A stretch of 64,000 nt of DNA from Sporosarcina ureae. Its GTDB lineage: Bacteria; Bacillota; Bacilli; Bacillales_A; Planococcaceae. Under the pieces are notes generated by a model, which worked only from the letters and a program-made list of their open reading frames with translations, was not told the origin of the DNA and did not search any database. Below are positions 1-11,765 of this stretch, in pieces. Position 1 is the first letter of the stretch. Every line of letters begins with the position of its first letter. The stretch lies in NCBI RefSeq assembly GCF_002101375.1, contig NZ_CP015207.1, forward strand, positions 1,604,001-1,668,000. Direction: 5' to 3'. Position numbers and translations under genes: made by a program.

Positions 1-1842
1 GTATTCTTCCGGAATGATTACTTCTACTCTCATTGTCGGTTCAAGAATTACAGGATTACATTTTGATGCAGCATTTTTCAAAGCCATTGATGCAGCAATC
101 TTAAATGCCATCTCGTTGGAGTCAACGTCATGGTAAGATCCGTCATACAGGCGTGCTTTGACATCGATTAATGGATATCCAGCTAAAATACCGTTATCTA
201 ACGAATCACGAATTCCCGCTTCAACTGCTGGGATATATTCACGAGGAACAGAACCACCAACAACATTATTCACGAACTCGAATCCTTTTCCTTCTTCGTT
301 TGGACCAAATTCGATCCATACGTGACCAAACTGTCCACGTCCACCTGATTGACGAACGAATTTACCTTCGACTTCAGCTGACTGACGGAATGTTTCGCGG
401 TAAGAAACTTGTGGTGCACCCACGTTTGCTTCCACTTTAAATTCACGACGTAGACGGTCGACGATAATATCCAAGTGAAGTTCACCCATACCTGCGATGA
501 TAACTTCTCCTGTTTCTTGATCTGTGTGCGCACGGAATGTTGGATCTTCTTCTTGTAGCTTACCAAGAGCTTGACCCATTTTATCCTGATCCGCCTTTGT
601 TTTCGGTTCAATCGCTACAGAGATTACCGGTTCAGGGAATACCATTGATTCAAGAATGATCAATGATTTCTCGTCACATAGTGTGTCTCCAGTAGTTGTA
701 TCTTTCAAACCAACAGCAGCAGCAATTTCACCCGCGTGTACTTCAGAAATCTCTTCACGGCTGTTTGCGTGCATTTGTAGAATACGTCCTACGCGCTCAC
801 GCTTGCCTTTTGTAGAGTTTGCTACGTAAGAACCCGCTTGAAGAACACCAGAGTATATACGGAAGAATGTAAGTTTACCTACATAAGGATCCGTCATAAC
901 TTTAAACGCCAATGCTGAGAAAGGTGCTTCATCAGTTGATTCACGCACTTCCTCTTCTTCAGTCTCAGGGTTGAAGCCCATCATTGGTGGTACATCAAGT
1001 GGTGATGGTAGGTAGTCTACTACCGCATCCAGTACTAGTTGTACACCTTTGTTTTTGAAAGCAGTTCCACAAACTACAGGATAGAATTCAACTGCCAACG
1101 TAGCTTTACGAATAGCTGTTGTAAGTTCTTCTATTGTAAGTTCTTCACCGCCAAGATATTTTTCCATAAGATCTTCATCGAAATCTACAACAGCTTCGAT
1201 TAGGCTCTCACGATATTTTTTAGCTAGTTCAAGATGTTCAGCAGGAATTTCTTCCACTGTCGTATCTGTTCCTAGATCATTTGGATACATAGTTGCCTTC
1301 ATTTCGATTAAGTCAATAATTCCTGAGAAGTTATCTTCCGCACCGATCGGCAATTGAATAGGATGTGCATTCGCTTGTAGGCGATCACGTAGTGTTCCTA
1401 CAGAATAAAGGAAGTCAGCACCCGTCTTATCCATTTTGTTTACGAATACAAGACGTGGTACTTTGTAGTTTGTCGCTTGACGCCAAACTGTCTCTGTTTG
1501 TGGTTCAACACCTGATTGAGCATCAAGTACCGCTACAGCACCATCCAATACGCGAAGTGAACGTTCAACTTCAACTGTGAAGTCTACGTGCCCCGGTGTA
1601 TCGATGATATTTACGCGGTGACCTTTCCATGCTGCTGTTGTTGCAGCGGAAGTAATCGTGATTCCACGTTCTTGCTCTTGCTCCATCCAGTCCATTTGTG
1701 ATGCACCTTCGTGCGTTTCACCAATCTTGTGGATTTTACCTGTGTAAAAAAGGATCCGCTCAGTTGTCGTTGTCTTACCAGCGTCAATGTGAGCCATGAT
1801 ACCAATGTTACGAGTATTCTCTAGTGAGAACTCTCTAGCCAT
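1..1842 (-). CDS. fusA: Translation elongation factor G (3' end cut by window edge)
   Basis: EF-G is the ribosomal translocase GTPase and also helps recycle ribosomes. The 614 residues visible begin [20 protein letters not shown] and carry the G1 motif [10 protein letters not shown], the G3 motif DTPGH and the G4 motif NKMD. Domains II to IV follow, and the frame leaves the window at VIIPEEY, typical of the start of domain V. EF-G is usually about 690 residues, so roughly 80 C-terminal residues lie outside. ATG at 1842 is preceded by a GGAAGGAGA ribosome binding site. The gene is last in the visible rpsL-rpsG-fusA string, and tuf would be expected next. Confidence 0.98.
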   Translation of the reverse strand, partial: MAREFSLENTRNIGIMAHIDAGKTTTTERILFYTGKIHKIGETHEGASQMDWMEQEQERGITITSAATTAAWKGHRVNIIDTPGHVDFTVEVERSLRVLDGAVAVLDAQSGVEPQTETVWRQATNYKVPRLVFVNKMDKTGADFLYSVGTLRDRLQANAHPIQLPIGAEDNFSGIIDLIEMKATMYPNDLGTDTTVEEIPAEHLELAKKYRESLIEAVVDFDEDLMEKYLGGEELTIEELTTAIRKATLAVEFYPVVCGTAFKNKGVQLVLDAVVDYLPSPLDVPPMMGFNPETEEEEVRESTDEAPFSALAFKVMTDPYVGKLTFFRIYSGVLQAGSYVANSTKGKRERVGRILQMHANSREEISEVHAGEIAAAVGLKDTTTGDTLCDEKSLIILESMVFPEPVISVAIEPKTKADQDKMGQALGKLQEEDPTFRAHTDQETGEVIIAGMGELHLDIIVDRLRREFKVEANVGAPQVSYRETFRQSAEVEGKFVRQSGGRGQFGHVWIEFGPNEEGKGFEFVNNVVGGSVPREYIPAVEAGIRDSLDNGILAGYPLIDVKARLYDGSYHDVDSNEMAFKIAASMALKNAASKCNPVILEPTMRVEVIIPEEY

Positions 1843-1889
1843 TTTGTAATCTCCTTCCGTTTCGGATTACTGCTATTGTTTATCCGACC

Positions 1890-2360
1890 TTACCAGCGAT
1901 AGTGAGCGAATGCTCTGTTGGCTTCAGCCATTTTATGCATTTCTTCACGGCGTTTAACAGAAGCACCTGTGTTATTTGATGCATCAAGAATTTCATTCGC
2001 TAGACGTTCTTCCATTGTTTTTTCTCCACGTGTACGTGAATAGTTTACAAGGTAACGAAGACCTAGAGTCGAACGACGTTCAGGGCGTACTTCAACCGGC
2101 ACTTGATAGTTAGCTCCACCTACGCGGCGAGCGCGCACTTCAAGAACTGGCATTACATTATTTAAAGCTGCTTCGAATACTTCGATTGGCTCTTGTCCAG
2201 AACGTTCTTTAACAATTTCGAACGCTCCATAAAGAATCTTTTGAGAAGTACCTTTTTTACCGTCTACCATCATTTTGTTGATAAGGCGGCTTACAAGCTT
2301 GGAATTATAAATCGGATCAGGTAGTACATCACGTTTTGTTACTGGACCTTTACGAGGCAT
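1890..2360 (-). CDS. rpsG: 30S ribosomal protein S7
   Basis: S7 nucleates assembly of the 3' (head) domain of 16S rRNA and lines the E site. The 156-residue protein has the family's usual length and its characteristic start [20 protein letters not shown], and it ends [12 protein letters not shown] at 2360 follows a near-perfect AAAGGAGG site. It lies 35 bp downstream of rpsL and 47 bp upstream of fusA, the classic str operon order. In many bacteria S7 represses its own operon by binding its mRNA. No such site was identified here. Confidence 0.98.
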   Translation of the reverse strand: MPRKGPVTKRDVLPDPIYNSKLVSRLINKMMVDGKKGTSQKILYGAFEIVKERSGQEPIEVFEAALNNVMPVLEVRARRVGGANYQVPVEVRPERRSTLGLRYLVNYSRTRGEKTMEERLANEILDASNNTGASVKRREEMHKMAEANRAFAHYRW

Positions 2361-2395
2361 AATTAGTTCCTCCTTTCAATATGGTTAGTTTTGTC

Positions 2396-2815
2396 TTACT
2401 TCTTAACTTTGGGCTTTTTAGCTCCATACATTGAACGGCTTTGCATACGGCCAGTAACTCCAGCTGTATCAAGTGCCCCACGTACGATATGGTAACGAAC
2501 ACCCGGTAAATCTTTTACGCGTCCTCCGCGGATTAGTACCACACTGTGTTCTTGCAAGTTGTGGCCTTCACCTGGAATATATGCGTTTACTTCCAATGTA
2601 TTAGTTAAACGAACACGAGCATACTTACGTAGCGCCGAGTTTGGCTTCTTAGGAGTCATAGTACCAACACGTGTACAAACACCTCTTTTTTGTGGTGAGT
2701 TCACGTTTGTCATAGACTTTTTAAAGCTGTTATAGCTTTTTCCTAGAGCCGGAGACTTAGAATTTTCCGTTTTCGATTTACGAGGTTTACGGACTAATTG
2801 ATTAATTGTAGGCAT
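2396..2815 (-). CDS. rpsL: 30S ribosomal protein S12
   Basis: S12 sits at the decoding centre and controls translational accuracy. The 139-residue protein starts [12 protein letters not shown] and contains the conserved [11 protein letters not shown] loop, whose lysine (streptomycin resistance position) is wild type, and [12 protein letters not shown] at 2815 was chosen over the longer frame from 2908 because a GGAAGGAGGAAC site lies just ahead of it and the extra 31 residues have no S12 counterpart. Its own promoter and a leader of about 220 nt precede it, so it heads a transcription unit separated from rpoC by a terminator. Confidence 0.98.
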   Translation of the reverse strand: MPTINQLVRKPRKSKTENSKSPALGKSYNSFKKSMTNVNSPQKRGVCTRVGTMTPKKPNSALRKYARVRLTNTLEVNAYIPGEGHNLQEHSVVLIRGGRVKDLPGVRYHIVRGALDTAGVTGRMQSRSMYGAKKPKVKK

Positions 2816-2887
2816 CAGGTTGTTCCTCCTTCCGAGCTTTTTATAATACCACACACCCAGGTGGTTCATTTTTGAGTAAAAACAAAG

Positions 2888-2947
2888 TTTTTGTGCGTGC
2901 ACACACAAAAACGGGTGACAGTAACTCCAGAGATCTCTGCTTACTGT
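2888..2947 (-). promoter_or_regulatory. Two tandem inverted repeats in the rpsL leader
   Basis: Positions 2888-2911 form a 24-bp palindrome centred on TGCA with one mismatched pair. Positions 2918-2947 have outer arms ACAGTAA/TTACTGT enclosing a perfect 12-bp palindrome at 2928-2939. In the rpsL mRNA leader these would be two stable stems 75-130 nt ahead of the start codon. Neither is followed by a clear U tract, so simple termination is unlikely. A protein- or ribosome-linked control element is possible but unproven. Confidence 0.5.
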
Positions 2948-3042
2948 TATTTTATAATGATGATTGCTTATCGCCTTGCACTTATTCGAAAGAACATTTT
3001 TCTTCCTGATAAGTTAACGGTCAACAACTATCAACCTTTTGT

Positions 3043-3071
3043 ATATTATCATCTTCACAACGACTTGTCAA
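3043..3071 (-). promoter_or_regulatory. SigA-type promoter for rpsL-rpsG-fusA
   Basis: On the minus strand a perfect -35 TTGACA (3066-3071) is separated by exactly 17 bp from -10 TAATAT (3043-3048). It lies just downstream of the rpoC terminator, giving the str genes their own start and a leader of about 220 nt. Confidence 0.8.
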
Positions 3072-3081
3072 CAAATTTAAG

Positions 3082-3113
3082 AAAATAAACGGGAACGATG
3101 TCCCGTTTATTTT
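3082..3113 (-). terminator. Rho-independent terminator after rpoC
   Basis: Arms ATAAACGGGA/TCCCGTTTAT with a 6-nt loop begin immediately after the rpoC stop codon. On the minus strand the stem is followed by TTTTCTT. It separates rpoBC from the rpsL unit. Confidence 0.85.
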
Positions 3114-3115
3114 TA

Positions 3116-6100
3116 TTAAGCTGTAATAGTCTCTTCTACTTCATCATGTTGCATTTTTATTTGACGGTATCTCTGCATACCAGTACCTGCAGGAACCAAT
3201 TTCCCAATAATAACGTTTTCTTTCAGACCTAGCAACTCATCTGTTTTACCTTTAATAGCTGCATCTGTAAGAACTCTAGTCGTTTCTTGGAATGATGCGG
3301 CTGACAAGAACGATTCCGTTTCAAGTGAAGCTTTCGTAATTCCAAGAATTACAGGACGTGAAGTAGCTGGAACTTTACCCGCTAACAACACCTTTTCGTT
3401 CGCTTCAGAAAATTGGTGGATATCCAATAATGAACCTGGAAGAAGATCCGTGTCTCCTGCTTCGATAACTCGAACTTTACGAAGCATTTGACGTACCATC
3501 ACTTCAACGTGCTTATCACCAATCTCTACACCTTGCATACGGTAAACTTTTTGAACTTCTTTCAACAGATACTCTTGTACAGTTGAAACGTCCTTTACTA
3601 TGATCAATTGTTTAGGATCAATTGAACCTTCAGTAATAGTTTGTCCACGCTCAACCACATCGCCTACTTCTACGCTTAAACGCGCATTATACAACGTAGG
3701 ATATTTACGTGTTTCTACTTCGCCTTCAATAGTGATTTCTTTTAACCCTTCACGGATTTCATCAATTTCAATAACCGTACCTGCAATTTCAGAAATAACC
3801 GCTACACCTTTCGGATTCCGGGATTCGAAAATCTCCTGAATACGTGGAAGACCTTGTGTAATATCATCTCCAGCAACTCCACCTGTGTGGAATGTACGCA
3901 TCGTTAACTGCGTTCCTGGTTCTCCGATAGATTGTGCCGCAATGATTCCCACTGCTTCCCCTACTTCTACCGTCTCTCCAGTAGCCAAGTTGATACCGTA
4001 ACATTTTTTACATACGCCATGTTTTGTATTACAAGTAAATGCAGAACGAATCGTCACTTCTTCGATACCGGCTTGAATTACTATGTTCGCTATGTCCGCA
4101 GTAATTAATCCGTTTTTCTCAAGAATGACTTCACCTGTTTCCGGATGTTTGATAGTCTTCTTCGTGTGTCGACCTTCAATACGCTCAAACAGTGTTTCGA
4201 TCATTTCATTTCCTTCGGTTAATGCAGTAATCGCAAGACCGCGGTCTGTTCCGCAATCTTCTTCACGAACGATAACATCTTGCGCTACATCTACGAGACG
4301 ACGAGTCAAGTAACCTGAATCGGCAGTCTTCAGTGCTGTATCGGCAAGACCTTTACGCGCACCGTGTGTAGAGATAAAGTATTCGAGTACTGTTAGCCCC
4401 TCACGGAAGGAAGATTTGATCGGAAGTTCGATAATCCGCCCAGCCGGGTTGGCCATTAGTCCACGCATACCAGCAAGTTGTGTAAAGTTTGATGCGTTAC
4501 CACGGGCTCCGGAGTCACTCATCATAAAGATCGGGTTTTCAATATCCAATGAATCCATTAGCTTATTCTGGATGATATCCTTCGCATGGCTCCAATAAGA
4601 GATGACACGATCATAGCGCTCTTCTTCGGTAATTAAACCACGTCGGAACTGTTGCGTGACTTTGTCAACTTTTTCTTGTGCTTCATGAAGAATCTCTGCT
4701 TTATTTGGCAAAACGACGATATCGGAAATACCGATCGTAATTCCAGCACGAGTAGAATATTTAAATCCTAGGTTTTTCATTCTATCCAACATTCTAGAAG
4801 TTTCTGTAATGTGGAAGCGTCGGAAGATTTCCGCGATAATTTCCCCAAGGATTGCTTTTTTGAATGGCGTGATCAGTTCTGCTTCTTGCAAATGTTCCTT
4901 AACATTCACTGTTCCGTCGATGAAATACTTTTCAGGTGTTTCTACCTGTAAGTTTTGATTCGTCGGTTCGTTAATATACGGGAACGATTCCGGTAGAATC
5001 TCATTGAAAATGATTTTACCTACAGTCGTTAACAATAGCTGACTATTTTGCTTATCCGTAAACGTTGGATTGTTAATACTGCCAGCCTGAACTGCGATGC
5101 GGGAATGTAAGTGAACGTGTCCTGTTTGATAGGCGATTAACGCTTCATTCGGATCACTGAACACAGAACCTTCTCCAGCTGCATTTTTACGCTCGACTGT
5201 TAAGTAATAGTTACCAAGAACCATATCCTGTGAAGGAGTTACAACTGGTTTTCCGTCTTTCGGATTCAAAATGTTTTGGGCAGCTAACATCAATAAACGC
5301 GCTTCAGCTTGAGCTTCAGCAGATAGCGGTACGTGAACAGCCATTTGGTCACCATCGAAGTCAGCGTTGTAAGCTGTACATACTAGCGGGTGTAATGTAA
5401 TTGCGCGCCCTTCGACCAGTATCGGTTCAAACGCCTGAATCCCTAGACGGTGAAGCGTTGGTGCTCGGTTAAGAAGCACTGGATGTTCTTTGATGACATC
5501 TTCCAATACATCCCACACTTCGGAATGAAGACGTTCAATTTTACGTTTCGCACTCTTGATGTTATGCGCCAAATTGCGTTCTACTAATTCTTTCATAACG
5601 AACGGCTTAAATAGCTCAATCGCCATTTCTTTTGGCAGACCGCATTGGTACATTTTCAAGTTAGGGCCTACTACGATAACCGAACGACCAGAATAGTCTA
5701 CACGTTTACCAAGTAAGTTCTGGCGGAAACGTCCTTGCTTACCTTTCAGCATGTGAGAAAGTGATTTCAACGGACGGTTGCCTGGACCCGTTACAGGTCT
5801 TCCACGACGGCCATTATCTACTAGTGCATCTACTGCTTCTTGAAGCATCCGCTTCTCGTTCTGAACGATAATACCAGGCGCTCCTAAATCCAATAGACGC
5901 TTCAGACGATTGTTCCGGTTAATAACCCTACGGTAAAGATCATTCAAGTCAGATGTTGCAAAACGCCCTCCGTCTAGCTGTACCATAGGACGTAATTCAG
6001 GAGGGATAACAGGAAGTACTTCCAATACCATCCATTCCGGACGATTTCCAGAGTTACGGAAAGATTCCACGACTTCCAGACGTCGGATTGCGCGTGTACG

Positions 6101-6706
6101 ACGCTGACCTTGTACTGTTTTCAACTCTTCTTTCAATGAATCTGTTTCTTTATCCAAGTCGATTGCACGAAGTAGCTGCTCGATTGCTTCTGCTCCCATT
6201 GCAGCTTGGAATTTAGAACCATATTTTTCACGGTACAAACGGTACTCTTTTTCAGAAAGCAGCTGTTTACGCTCAAGTGGCGTATCCGCCGGTTCGACAA
6301 CTACGTAAGATGCAAAGTAGATAATCTCTTCCAATGCACGTGGTGTCATATCCAGAATCAAGCCCATACGGCTAGGAATTCCTTTGAAGTACCAAATATG
6401 TGTGACAGGTGCCGCAAGCTCGATGTGACCCATTCGTTCGCGACGTACTTTTTGACGCGTTACCTCTACGCCACAACGATCACAGACAACGCCCTTATAA
6501 CGAACCCGTTTATATTTACCACAGTGACATTCCCAATCTTTCGTTGGGCCGAAGATTCTCTCACAGAATAATCCGTCTTTCTCTGGCTTTAGTGTACGGT
6601 AATTGATCGTTTCAGGTTTTTTCACTTCTCCATACGACCAAGAGCGAATCTTGTCAGGTGAAGCAAGGCCAATTTTCATATACTCAAAATTATTAACATC
6701 TATCAA
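3116..6706 (-). CDS. rpoC: DNA-directed RNA polymerase subunit beta'
   Basis: This is the catalytic beta' subunit of RNA polymerase. The 1196-residue protein matches the Bacillus length (about 1199) and lacks the large lineage-specific insertion of proteobacteria. The N-terminal zinc ribbon (CHCGKYKR...CDRCG, about residues 60-78), the active-site motif [12 protein letters not shown] near residue 450 and the second zinc site (CGTDRG...[11 protein letters not shown]) are all intact. The start is TTG at 6706, giving [17 protein letters not shown] as in Bacillus RpoC, with a GGGAGG site upstream. It lies 175 bp after rpoB, with a hairpin in the gap. Confidence 0.98.
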   Translation of the reverse strand: MIDVNNFEYMKIGLASPDKIRSWSYGEVKKPETINYRTLKPEKDGLFCERIFGPTKDWECHCGKYKRVRYKGVVCDRCGVEVTRQKVRRERMGHIELAAPVTHIWYFKGIPSRMGLILDMTPRALEEIIYFASYVVVEPADTPLERKQLLSEKEYRLYREKYGSKFQAAMGAEAIEQLLRAIDLDKETDSLKEELKTVQGQRRTRAIRRLEVVESFRNSGNRPEWMVLEVLPVIPPELRPMVQLDGGRFATSDLNDLYRRVINRNNRLKRLLDLGAPGIIVQNEKRMLQEAVDALVDNGRRGRPVTGPGNRPLKSLSHMLKGKQGRFRQNLLGKRVDYSGRSVIVVGPNLKMYQCGLPKEMAIELFKPFVMKELVERNLAHNIKSAKRKIERLHSEVWDVLEDVIKEHPVLLNRAPTLHRLGIQAFEPILVEGRAITLHPLVCTAYNADFDGDQMAVHVPLSAEAQAEARLLMLAAQNILNPKDGKPVVTPSQDMVLGNYYLTVERKNAAGEGSVFSDPNEALIAYQTGHVHLHSRIAVQAGSINNPTFTDKQNSQLLLTTVGKIIFNEILPESFPYINEPTNQNLQVETPEKYFIDGTVNVKEHLQEAELITPFKKAILGEIIAEIFRRFHITETSRMLDRMKNLGFKYSTRAGITIGISDIVVLPNKAEILHEAQEKVDKVTQQFRRGLITEEERYDRVISYWSHAKDIIQNKLMDSLDIENPIFMMSDSGARGNASNFTQLAGMRGLMANPAGRIIELPIKSSFREGLTVLEYFISTHGARKGLADTALKTADSGYLTRRLVDVAQDVIVREEDCGTDRGLAITALTEGNEMIETLFERIEGRHTKKTIKHPETGEVILEKNGLITADIANIVIQAGIEEVTIRSAFTCNTKHGVCKKCYGINLATGETVEVGEAVGIIAAQSIGEPGTQLTMRTFHTGGVAGDDITQGLPRIQEIFESRNPKGVAVISEIAGTVIEIDEIREGLKEITIEGEVETRKYPTLYNARLSVEVGDVVERGQTITEGSIDPKQLIIVKDVSTVQEYLLKEVQKVYRMQGVEIGDKHVEVMVRQMLRKVRVIEAGDTDLLPGSLLDIHQFSEANEKVLLAGKVPATSRPVILGITKASLETESFLSAASFQETTRVLTDAAIKGKTDELLGLKENVIIGKLVPAGTGMQRYRQIKMQHDEVEETITA

Positions 6707-6796
6707 GGAGCCAACCTCCCTTTAGTCTAATCGCCATAACGGCTTATCAGTCAACTTAACTTGTAATAGTACATTCACGTAAGACATTCTTCTTAC

Positions 6797-6836
6797 TGAA
6801 TAAAATAGAAGAGGGTGCTCGAAGCCCTCTTCTATT
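6797..6836 (-). terminator. Hairpin between rpoB and rpoC
   Basis: Arms at 6804-6815 and 6825-6836 (AATAGAAGAGGG/CCCTCTTCTATT) form a 12-bp stem 45 nt past the rpoB stop. On the minus strand TTTTATT follows. It looks like a weak intrinsic terminator or processing site. Since rpoC has no obvious promoter in the remaining ~100 bp, partial read-through or RNA processing is more likely than full termination. Confidence 0.6.
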
Positions 6837-6881
6837 CGTTTTTGTTTGGTTTATTTACATTTCAGATTAGCGTTATCGATT

Positions 6882-9800
6882 TTAGGCGATCGGCTGATCT
6901 TCTTTCATCAAGTTCAATGCGTCAGTTGGTTGCAAGTCTTCTTCGTCATCTAGATCACGAAGCTCAATTTCTTCAAAGTCTTCCGTCAACATTTTCACGT
7001 CTAATCCCAAACTCTGAAGTTCTTTGATTAGTACTTTAAATGATTCCGGTACACCTGGTTGAGGTACGCTATCACCTTTGACAATCGCTTCATATGTTTT
7101 CACACGACCTACGACGTCATCGGATTTGACTGTTAAGATTTCTTGCAATGTATAAGCAGCACCATACGCTTCCAGTGCCCATACTTCCATTTCCCCGAAA
7201 CGTTGTCCACCGAACTGGGCTTTACCGCCGAGTGGTTGCTGCGTAACGAGTGAGTATGGCCCAGTAGAACGCGCGTGCAACTTATCATCTACCATGTGGG
7301 CAAGTTTGATCAAGTACATAACGCCGACTGACACGCGGTTATCAAATGGTTCACCTGAACGGCCATCGTATAGCATTGTTTTACCGTCACGGTTCATTCC
7401 CGCTTCTTCCATTGTAGCCCAAACGTCTTCTTCGTTTGCACCATCAAATACAGGAGAAGCAGTGTGAATGCCTAGACTGCGCGCAGCCATACCAAGATGC
7501 ATTTCAAGAACCTGTCCGATATTCATACGTGATGGAACCCCAAGTGGGTTCAACATGACATCGATCGGTGTACCATCTGGAAGGAACGGCATTTCCGATT
7601 CAGGTAAAATTCGGGAAATAACACCCTTATTACCGTGACGTCCTGCCATCTTATCTCCAACAGAGATTTTACGCTTCTGTACGATATATACTCGTACCAA
7701 CTGGTTTACTCCTGGGGATAGCTCATCGCCATCTTCACGGTTAAAGACTTTAACATCCAGAACGATTCCGCCTGCTCCATGGGGTACACGTAATGAAGTA
7801 TCGCGAACTTCGCGTGCTTTTTCCCCAAAGATTGCATGTAGAAGACGTTCTTCCGCGGTCAATTCCGTAACTCCCTTAGGCGTTACTTTACCGACCAAGA
7901 TATCACCATCTCGTACTTCTGCACCGATACGGATAATTCCTCTGTCGTCCAAGTTGCGCAATGCATCTTCTCCGACGTTTGGAATATCACGCGTGATTTC
8001 TTCTGGTCCAAGCTTAGTATCACGTGCCTCTGATTCATATTCTTCAATATGAACGGAAGTGAATACATCATCTTTCACCAGACGCTCACTCATGATAATC
8101 GCATCCTCATAGTTGTAGCCATCCCATGTCATGAATGCTGTTAGAACGTTGCGACCAAGCGCAAGTTCTCCTTGTTCCATTGATGGTCCGTCCGCAAGAA
8201 TATCAAGCGGTTTTACGCGGTCGCCAACTTTTACAATCGGGCGTTGGTTATAGCAAGTTCCCTGGTTCGAACGAATGAATTTAGACAAACGACAAACGAC
8301 AAGGTCACCCTTGACTTCTTTACCGCCCACTTCTTCAATGCGACGAATACGAATTTCTTTCGCTTCAACGTGTTCTACGATACCGTGGTATTTAGATACA
8401 ACAGCCGCCCCTGAATCACGCGCGGAAATATGTTCCATACCTGTACCCACAAATGGTGCTTCAGGATTTAATAAAGGAACTGCTTGACGTTGCATGTTCG
8501 CACCCATCAACGCACGGTTAGAGTCATCATTTTCTAAGAACGGAATACATGCAGTAGCTGCAGATACAACTTGCTTAGGTGAAACGTCCATATAGTCTAT
8601 TTGTTCGCGGCGGAATACAGTATTATCCCCTTGGAAACGACCTACCACGCCCTCATTAGTAAATGATCCGTCTTCCTCAAGTAGTGAGTTAGCCTGTGCT
8701 ACAACATAGTTATCTTCAATATCTGCTGTCAAATAATCAATTTGCGCTGTAACGCGACCCGTTTCAGGATCTACTTTACGATAAGGAGTTTCAATGAAAC
8801 CAAATTGGTTCACTTTCGCGAATGTAGACAGCGAGTTAATCAATCCAATGTTCGGTCCCTCTGGTGTTTCAATTGGACACATACGACCATAGTGAGAGTA
8901 GTGAACGTCACGAACTTCCATTCCTGCTCGCTCTCGAGTCAAACCACCAGGTCCTAGTGCAGATAAACGACGCTTATGCGTCAATTCAGCCAATGGATTT
9001 GTTTGGTCCATGAACTGAGAAAGCTGTGAACTTCCGAAGAACTCTTTGATTGATGCAATAACTGGACGGATATTGATCAATTGTTGGGGTACGATAGATT
9101 GCGTGTCATTGATAGACATTCTCTCTTTAACCACACGCTCCATACGGGAAAGACCGATACGGAATTGGTTTTGAAGTAATTCACCAACAGAACGCAAACG
9201 ACGATTACCAAGATGGTCAATATCATCCGTGTTCCCTACACCATGCAAGAGGTTAAAGAAATAGCTAATAGAAGCAACGATATCCGAAGGGGTAATATGT
9301 TTAATAGACTCGTCTACTTCAGCGTTAGAAATGACGTTGATCACTTGCTTTTCTTCACTTTTCGGTGCGTAAATCTTTAGCGTCTGGATAACCATTGGTT
9401 CTTCCAATATAGACCCTACATGTTCAATCGACTCAGTATTGATACCTTGAGATAAAAACGGTAGTAATTTATCTAATGTACGTCGATCGATTAGCTGATC
9501 TTTTTCCACTAAAATCTCGCCAGTTTCAGGGTCGACAAGTGTTTCAGCAGCTGTTTGATTGAACAATCGATTTTGCAAGTGAAGCTTCTTATTCATTTTA
9601 TAACGACCGACATTCGCTAAATCATAGCGCTTCGGATCAAAGAAACGTGAATACAAAAGACTTCTTGCGCTGTCTAGTGTTGGTGGTTCACCTGGACGAA
9701 GTCGCTCATAGATTTCAAGCATCGCTTTTTCTGAAGTCTCGGTATTATCTTTCTCTAATGAATTTCGTAAATACTCATTATCACCGATTAAATCAATAAT

Positions 9801-10418
9801 TTCTTGATCAGTAGAGAAGCCTAACGCACGCAATAAAACAGTGATTGGCAACTTACGAGTACGGTCGATACGGACATGCACTACGTCTTTTGCATCTGTT
9901 TCATATTCAAGCCATGCTCCACGGTTCGGAATAACAGTAGCGCCAAATCCACGCTTACCATTTTTATCCGTCTTATCATTATAGTAAACACTTGGCGAAC
10001 GAACGAGCTGTGAAACAATAACACGCTCAGCTCCGTTAATAATGAATGTTCCGTTTTCTGTCATGAGTGGGAAATCTCCCATGAAAACGTCTTGTTCCTT
10101 TACATCGCCTGTTTCTTGGTTATGAAGACGTACTTTTACACGAAGTGGTGCGGCATATGTCACATCGCGCTCTTTTGATTCGTCTACCGGATATTTTGGT
10201 TCACCCAGTTTGTAATCGATAAATTCCAAGGATAAGTTACCTGTGAAATCCTGGATAGGAGAAATATCCCGGAACATTTCACGTAACCCCTCTTCTAAGA
10301 ACCACTCGTAAGATGCCGTTTGAATTTCAATCAAATTCGGCAAGTCGAGTACTTCTTTGATTCGCGCGAAACTTCTACGCTGACGATGTTGACCATACTG
10401 AACTAAATGACCTGTCAA
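6882..10418 (-). CDS. rpoB: DNA-directed RNA polymerase subunit beta
   Basis: The beta subunit forms the upper pincer and the rifampicin pocket of RNA polymerase. The rifampicin cluster I region reads [20 protein letters not shown] with no known resistance substitution, and [13 protein letters not shown] near the C-terminus is conserved. I place the start at TTG 10418 (LTGHLVQYG, as in Bacillus), because the GAGGGG ribosome binding site is 8 nt ahead of it. The in-frame GTG at 10427 overlaps that site. The length is then 1178 residues. A terminator of the upstream gene lies 67 bp before the start, and a convincing promoter was not found. Confidence 0.97.
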   Translation of the reverse strand: MTGHLVQYGQHRQRRSFARIKEVLDLPNLIEIQTASYEWFLEEGLREMFRDISPIQDFTGNLSLEFIDYKLGEPKYPVDESKERDVTYAAPLRVKVRLHNQETGDVKEQDVFMGDFPLMTENGTFIINGAERVIVSQLVRSPSVYYNDKTDKNGKRGFGATVIPNRGAWLEYETDAKDVVHVRIDRTRKLPITVLLRALGFSTDQEIIDLIGDNEYLRNSLEKDNTETSEKAMLEIYERLRPGEPPTLDSARSLLYSRFFDPKRYDLANVGRYKMNKKLHLQNRLFNQTAAETLVDPETGEILVEKDQLIDRRTLDKLLPFLSQGINTESIEHVGSILEEPMVIQTLKIYAPKSEEKQVINVISNAEVDESIKHITPSDIVASISYFFNLLHGVGNTDDIDHLGNRRLRSVGELLQNQFRIGLSRMERVVKERMSINDTQSIVPQQLINIRPVIASIKEFFGSSQLSQFMDQTNPLAELTHKRRLSALGPGGLTRERAGMEVRDVHYSHYGRMCPIETPEGPNIGLINSLSTFAKVNQFGFIETPYRKVDPETGRVTAQIDYLTADIEDNYVVAQANSLLEEDGSFTNEGVVGRFQGDNTVFRREQIDYMDVSPKQVVSAATACIPFLENDDSNRALMGANMQRQAVPLLNPEAPFVGTGMEHISARDSGAAVVSKYHGIVEHVEAKEIRIRRIEEVGGKEVKGDLVVCRLSKFIRSNQGTCYNQRPIVKVGDRVKPLDILADGPSMEQGELALGRNVLTAFMTWDGYNYEDAIIMSERLVKDDVFTSVHIEEYESEARDTKLGPEEITRDIPNVGEDALRNLDDRGIIRIGAEVRDGDILVGKVTPKGVTELTAEERLLHAIFGEKAREVRDTSLRVPHGAGGIVLDVKVFNREDGDELSPGVNQLVRVYIVQKRKISVGDKMAGRHGNKGVISRILPESEMPFLPDGTPIDVMLNPLGVPSRMNIGQVLEMHLGMAARSLGIHTASPVFDGANEEDVWATMEEAGMNRDGKTMLYDGRSGEPFDNRVSVGVMYLIKLAHMVDDKLHARSTGPYSLVTQQPLGGKAQFGGQRFGEMEVWALEAYGAAYTLQEILTVKSDDVVGRVKTYEAIVKGDSVPQPGVPESFKVLIKELQSLGLDVKMLTEDFEEIELRDLDDEEDLQPTDALNLMKEDQPIA

Positions 10419-10484
10419 CTCATTCACCCCTCATTAAAACAATATTAGTTTTTTGCAAAATCAGAAATTCCGCTGTGACTTCGA

Positions 10485-10525
10485 AAAAACAAAAAGAAAA
10501 CGAGTTCCGACAAGAGCTCATTTTC
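10485..10525 (-). terminator. Terminator between the methyltransferase gene and rpoB
   Basis: Arms at 10496-10504 and 10517-10525 pair over 9 bp (one G-U) and are followed on the minus strand by a long T-rich tail (TTTTTGTTTTTT). The whole 10428-10648 gap holds no gene. This terminator is its only clear element. Confidence 0.8.
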
Positions 10526-10648
10526 GATTTCACAATCTTTATCCAAACATCAATATGCCTTTTCCTCTACTACATCACACAAAAGGGCATACAGCTGCAA
10601 TATAAATATTTATGCATTCAATAATGCTACTACAAGATGTCGATCCTG

Positions 10649-11251
10649 TCAAACTTTTTTCGCCACCAAAATAAAGTAGCCTTTTTTCTTGGCAACCGTA
10701 TCCACATTACCAAACAACTTCTTCAAGTAATCTATTGTGGATGGAGCTCCTTGTTTCTTTTGAATGACAACCCATAACTCCCCACCCGAAGTCAATTTTT
10801 CATAAGCACCGTCGTAGAATGAAAAGACTGTTTGCTTACCTGCTCTAATAGGTGGATTCGTTATAATTGCAGCAAAACCATCAGATTGAACTTGATCGAT
10901 TCCACTACTTTCATAAATTTGTATATTGGTGATCTTGTTTTGCTGGGCATTTATTTTACAAAGAGCCAATGCTCGCTCGTTAACATCAACCATATGGACA
11001 AGCCGTTCAGGGAAATCTGACGCAATAGACAAGGCAATCGGACCATAGCCGCAACCTATTTCCAATAAGTCTCCCCCGACTGATGGTACTTTAAACGTTT
11101 CAGCGAGCAATTTTGACCCTTCATCTATGCTACCTTTACTGAATACACCAGCATCTGTTGTGAACGAAAAGACTTTGTTGCGAATCTCAGCCTTCCACTG
11201 CTTGGGGGCACTTGACACTTGGGGACTTTTTGAATAGTAATGCTCTCCCAT
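10649..11251 (-). CDS. ybxB: Class I SAM-dependent methyltransferase, YbxB/RsmC-like
   Basis: The 200-residue protein has a SAM-binding motif I LLEIGCGYGPIAL (about residues 62-74) and the NPP catalytic motif (TNPPIRAGK), typical of small-subunit rRNA guanine-N2 methyltransferases of the RsmC family. It corresponds to one methyltransferase domain, shorter than the two-domain E. coli RsmC, as in B. subtilis YbxB, which also lies between rplL and rpoB. The exact target base cannot be read from the sequence. ATG at 11251 follows GCAGGAGGTG. Terminators flank it on both sides. Confidence 0.88.
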   Translation of the reverse strand: MGEHYYSKSPQVSSAPKQWKAEIRNKVFSFTTDAGVFSKGSIDEGSKLLAETFKVPSVGGDLLEIGCGYGPIALSIASDFPERLVHMVDVNERALALCKINAQQNKITNIQIYESSGIDQVQSDGFAAIITNPPIRAGKQTVFSFYDGAYEKLTSGGELWVVIQKKQGAPSTIDYLKKLFGNVDTVAKKKGYFILVAKKV

Positions 11252-11292
11252 ACATACACCTCCTGCGTAGAGTTACATTATCTGTATATGAA

Positions 11293-11322
11293 GAAAAAAG
11301 CCCGTCAGATAGACGGGCTTTT
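11293..11322 (-). terminator. Terminator after rplL
   Basis: Arms AGCCCGTC/GACGGGCT (11299-11306, 11312-11319) with a 5-nt loop are followed on the minus strand by TTTTTTCTT. It ends the rplJ-rplL transcript. Confidence 0.9.
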
Positions 11323-11338
11323 CTCAGGGAAGTAGAAA

Positions 11339-11698
11339 TTACTTAACTTCTACAGATGCGCCAACTTCTTCAAGTTTAGCTTTCATTTCTTCTGCTTCTT
11401 CTTTAGTTGCTGCTTCTTTAACAGCTTTAGGAGCTTCGTCTACAAGAGCTTTAGCTTCTTTCAAGCCTAGGCCAGTGATTTCACGAACAGCTTTGATAAC
11501 TTTGATCTTTTGATCTCCAGCTGATGCAAGGATTACGTCGAATTCAGTTTGCTCTTCAGCTGCTTCTGAAACTGCTCCAGCTGCTGCAACTGGTGCTGCT
11601 GCTGTTACGCCGAATTCTTCTTCGATTGCTTTAACAAGGTCGTTTAGTTCAAGAACTGTCATTTCTTTGATTGCGTCTAAAATTTGTGCATTAGTCAT
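11339..11698 (-). CDS. rplL: 50S ribosomal protein L7/L12
   Basis: This is the flexible stalk protein that recruits and activates translational GTPases. The 119 residues show the N-terminal dimerisation helix, the Ala-rich hinge ([19 protein letters not shown], about 31-49) and the globular C-terminal domain ending [12 protein letters not shown] at 11698 follows CCAGGAGGAAC. It lies 67 bp downstream of rplJ, which encodes its ribosomal anchor L10. Confidence 0.98.
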   Translation of the reverse strand: MTNAQILDAIKEMTVLELNDLVKAIEEEFGVTAAAPVAAAGAVSEAAEEQTEFDVILASAGDQKIKVIKAVREITGLGLKEAKALVDEAPKAVKEAATKEEAEEMKAKLEEVGASVEVK

Positions 11699-11765
11699 TT
11701 TAAGTTCCTCCTGGAAAGTTGTATTTAACCGGCTAGTTTGTTCCGGTCATAGTCAAAATGCGAAA

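Noticed and set aside
2891..3088. 65-codon plus-strand frame between rpsL and rpoC, considered as the missing L7Ae-type gene
   Set aside because: Wrong strand, no ribosome binding site, and the translation has no L7Ae features. It overlaps the rpsL promoter and leader stems.
6206..6571. 121-codon frame opposite rpoC
   Set aside because: It lies wholly inside the conserved beta' coding sequence and is explained as a shadow frame; no start signals.
6797..6836. Full transcriptional break between rpoB and rpoC
   Set aside because: The hairpin exists, but rpoC has no visible promoter after it and the two subunits are needed in equal amounts. Partial termination or processing is more plausible.
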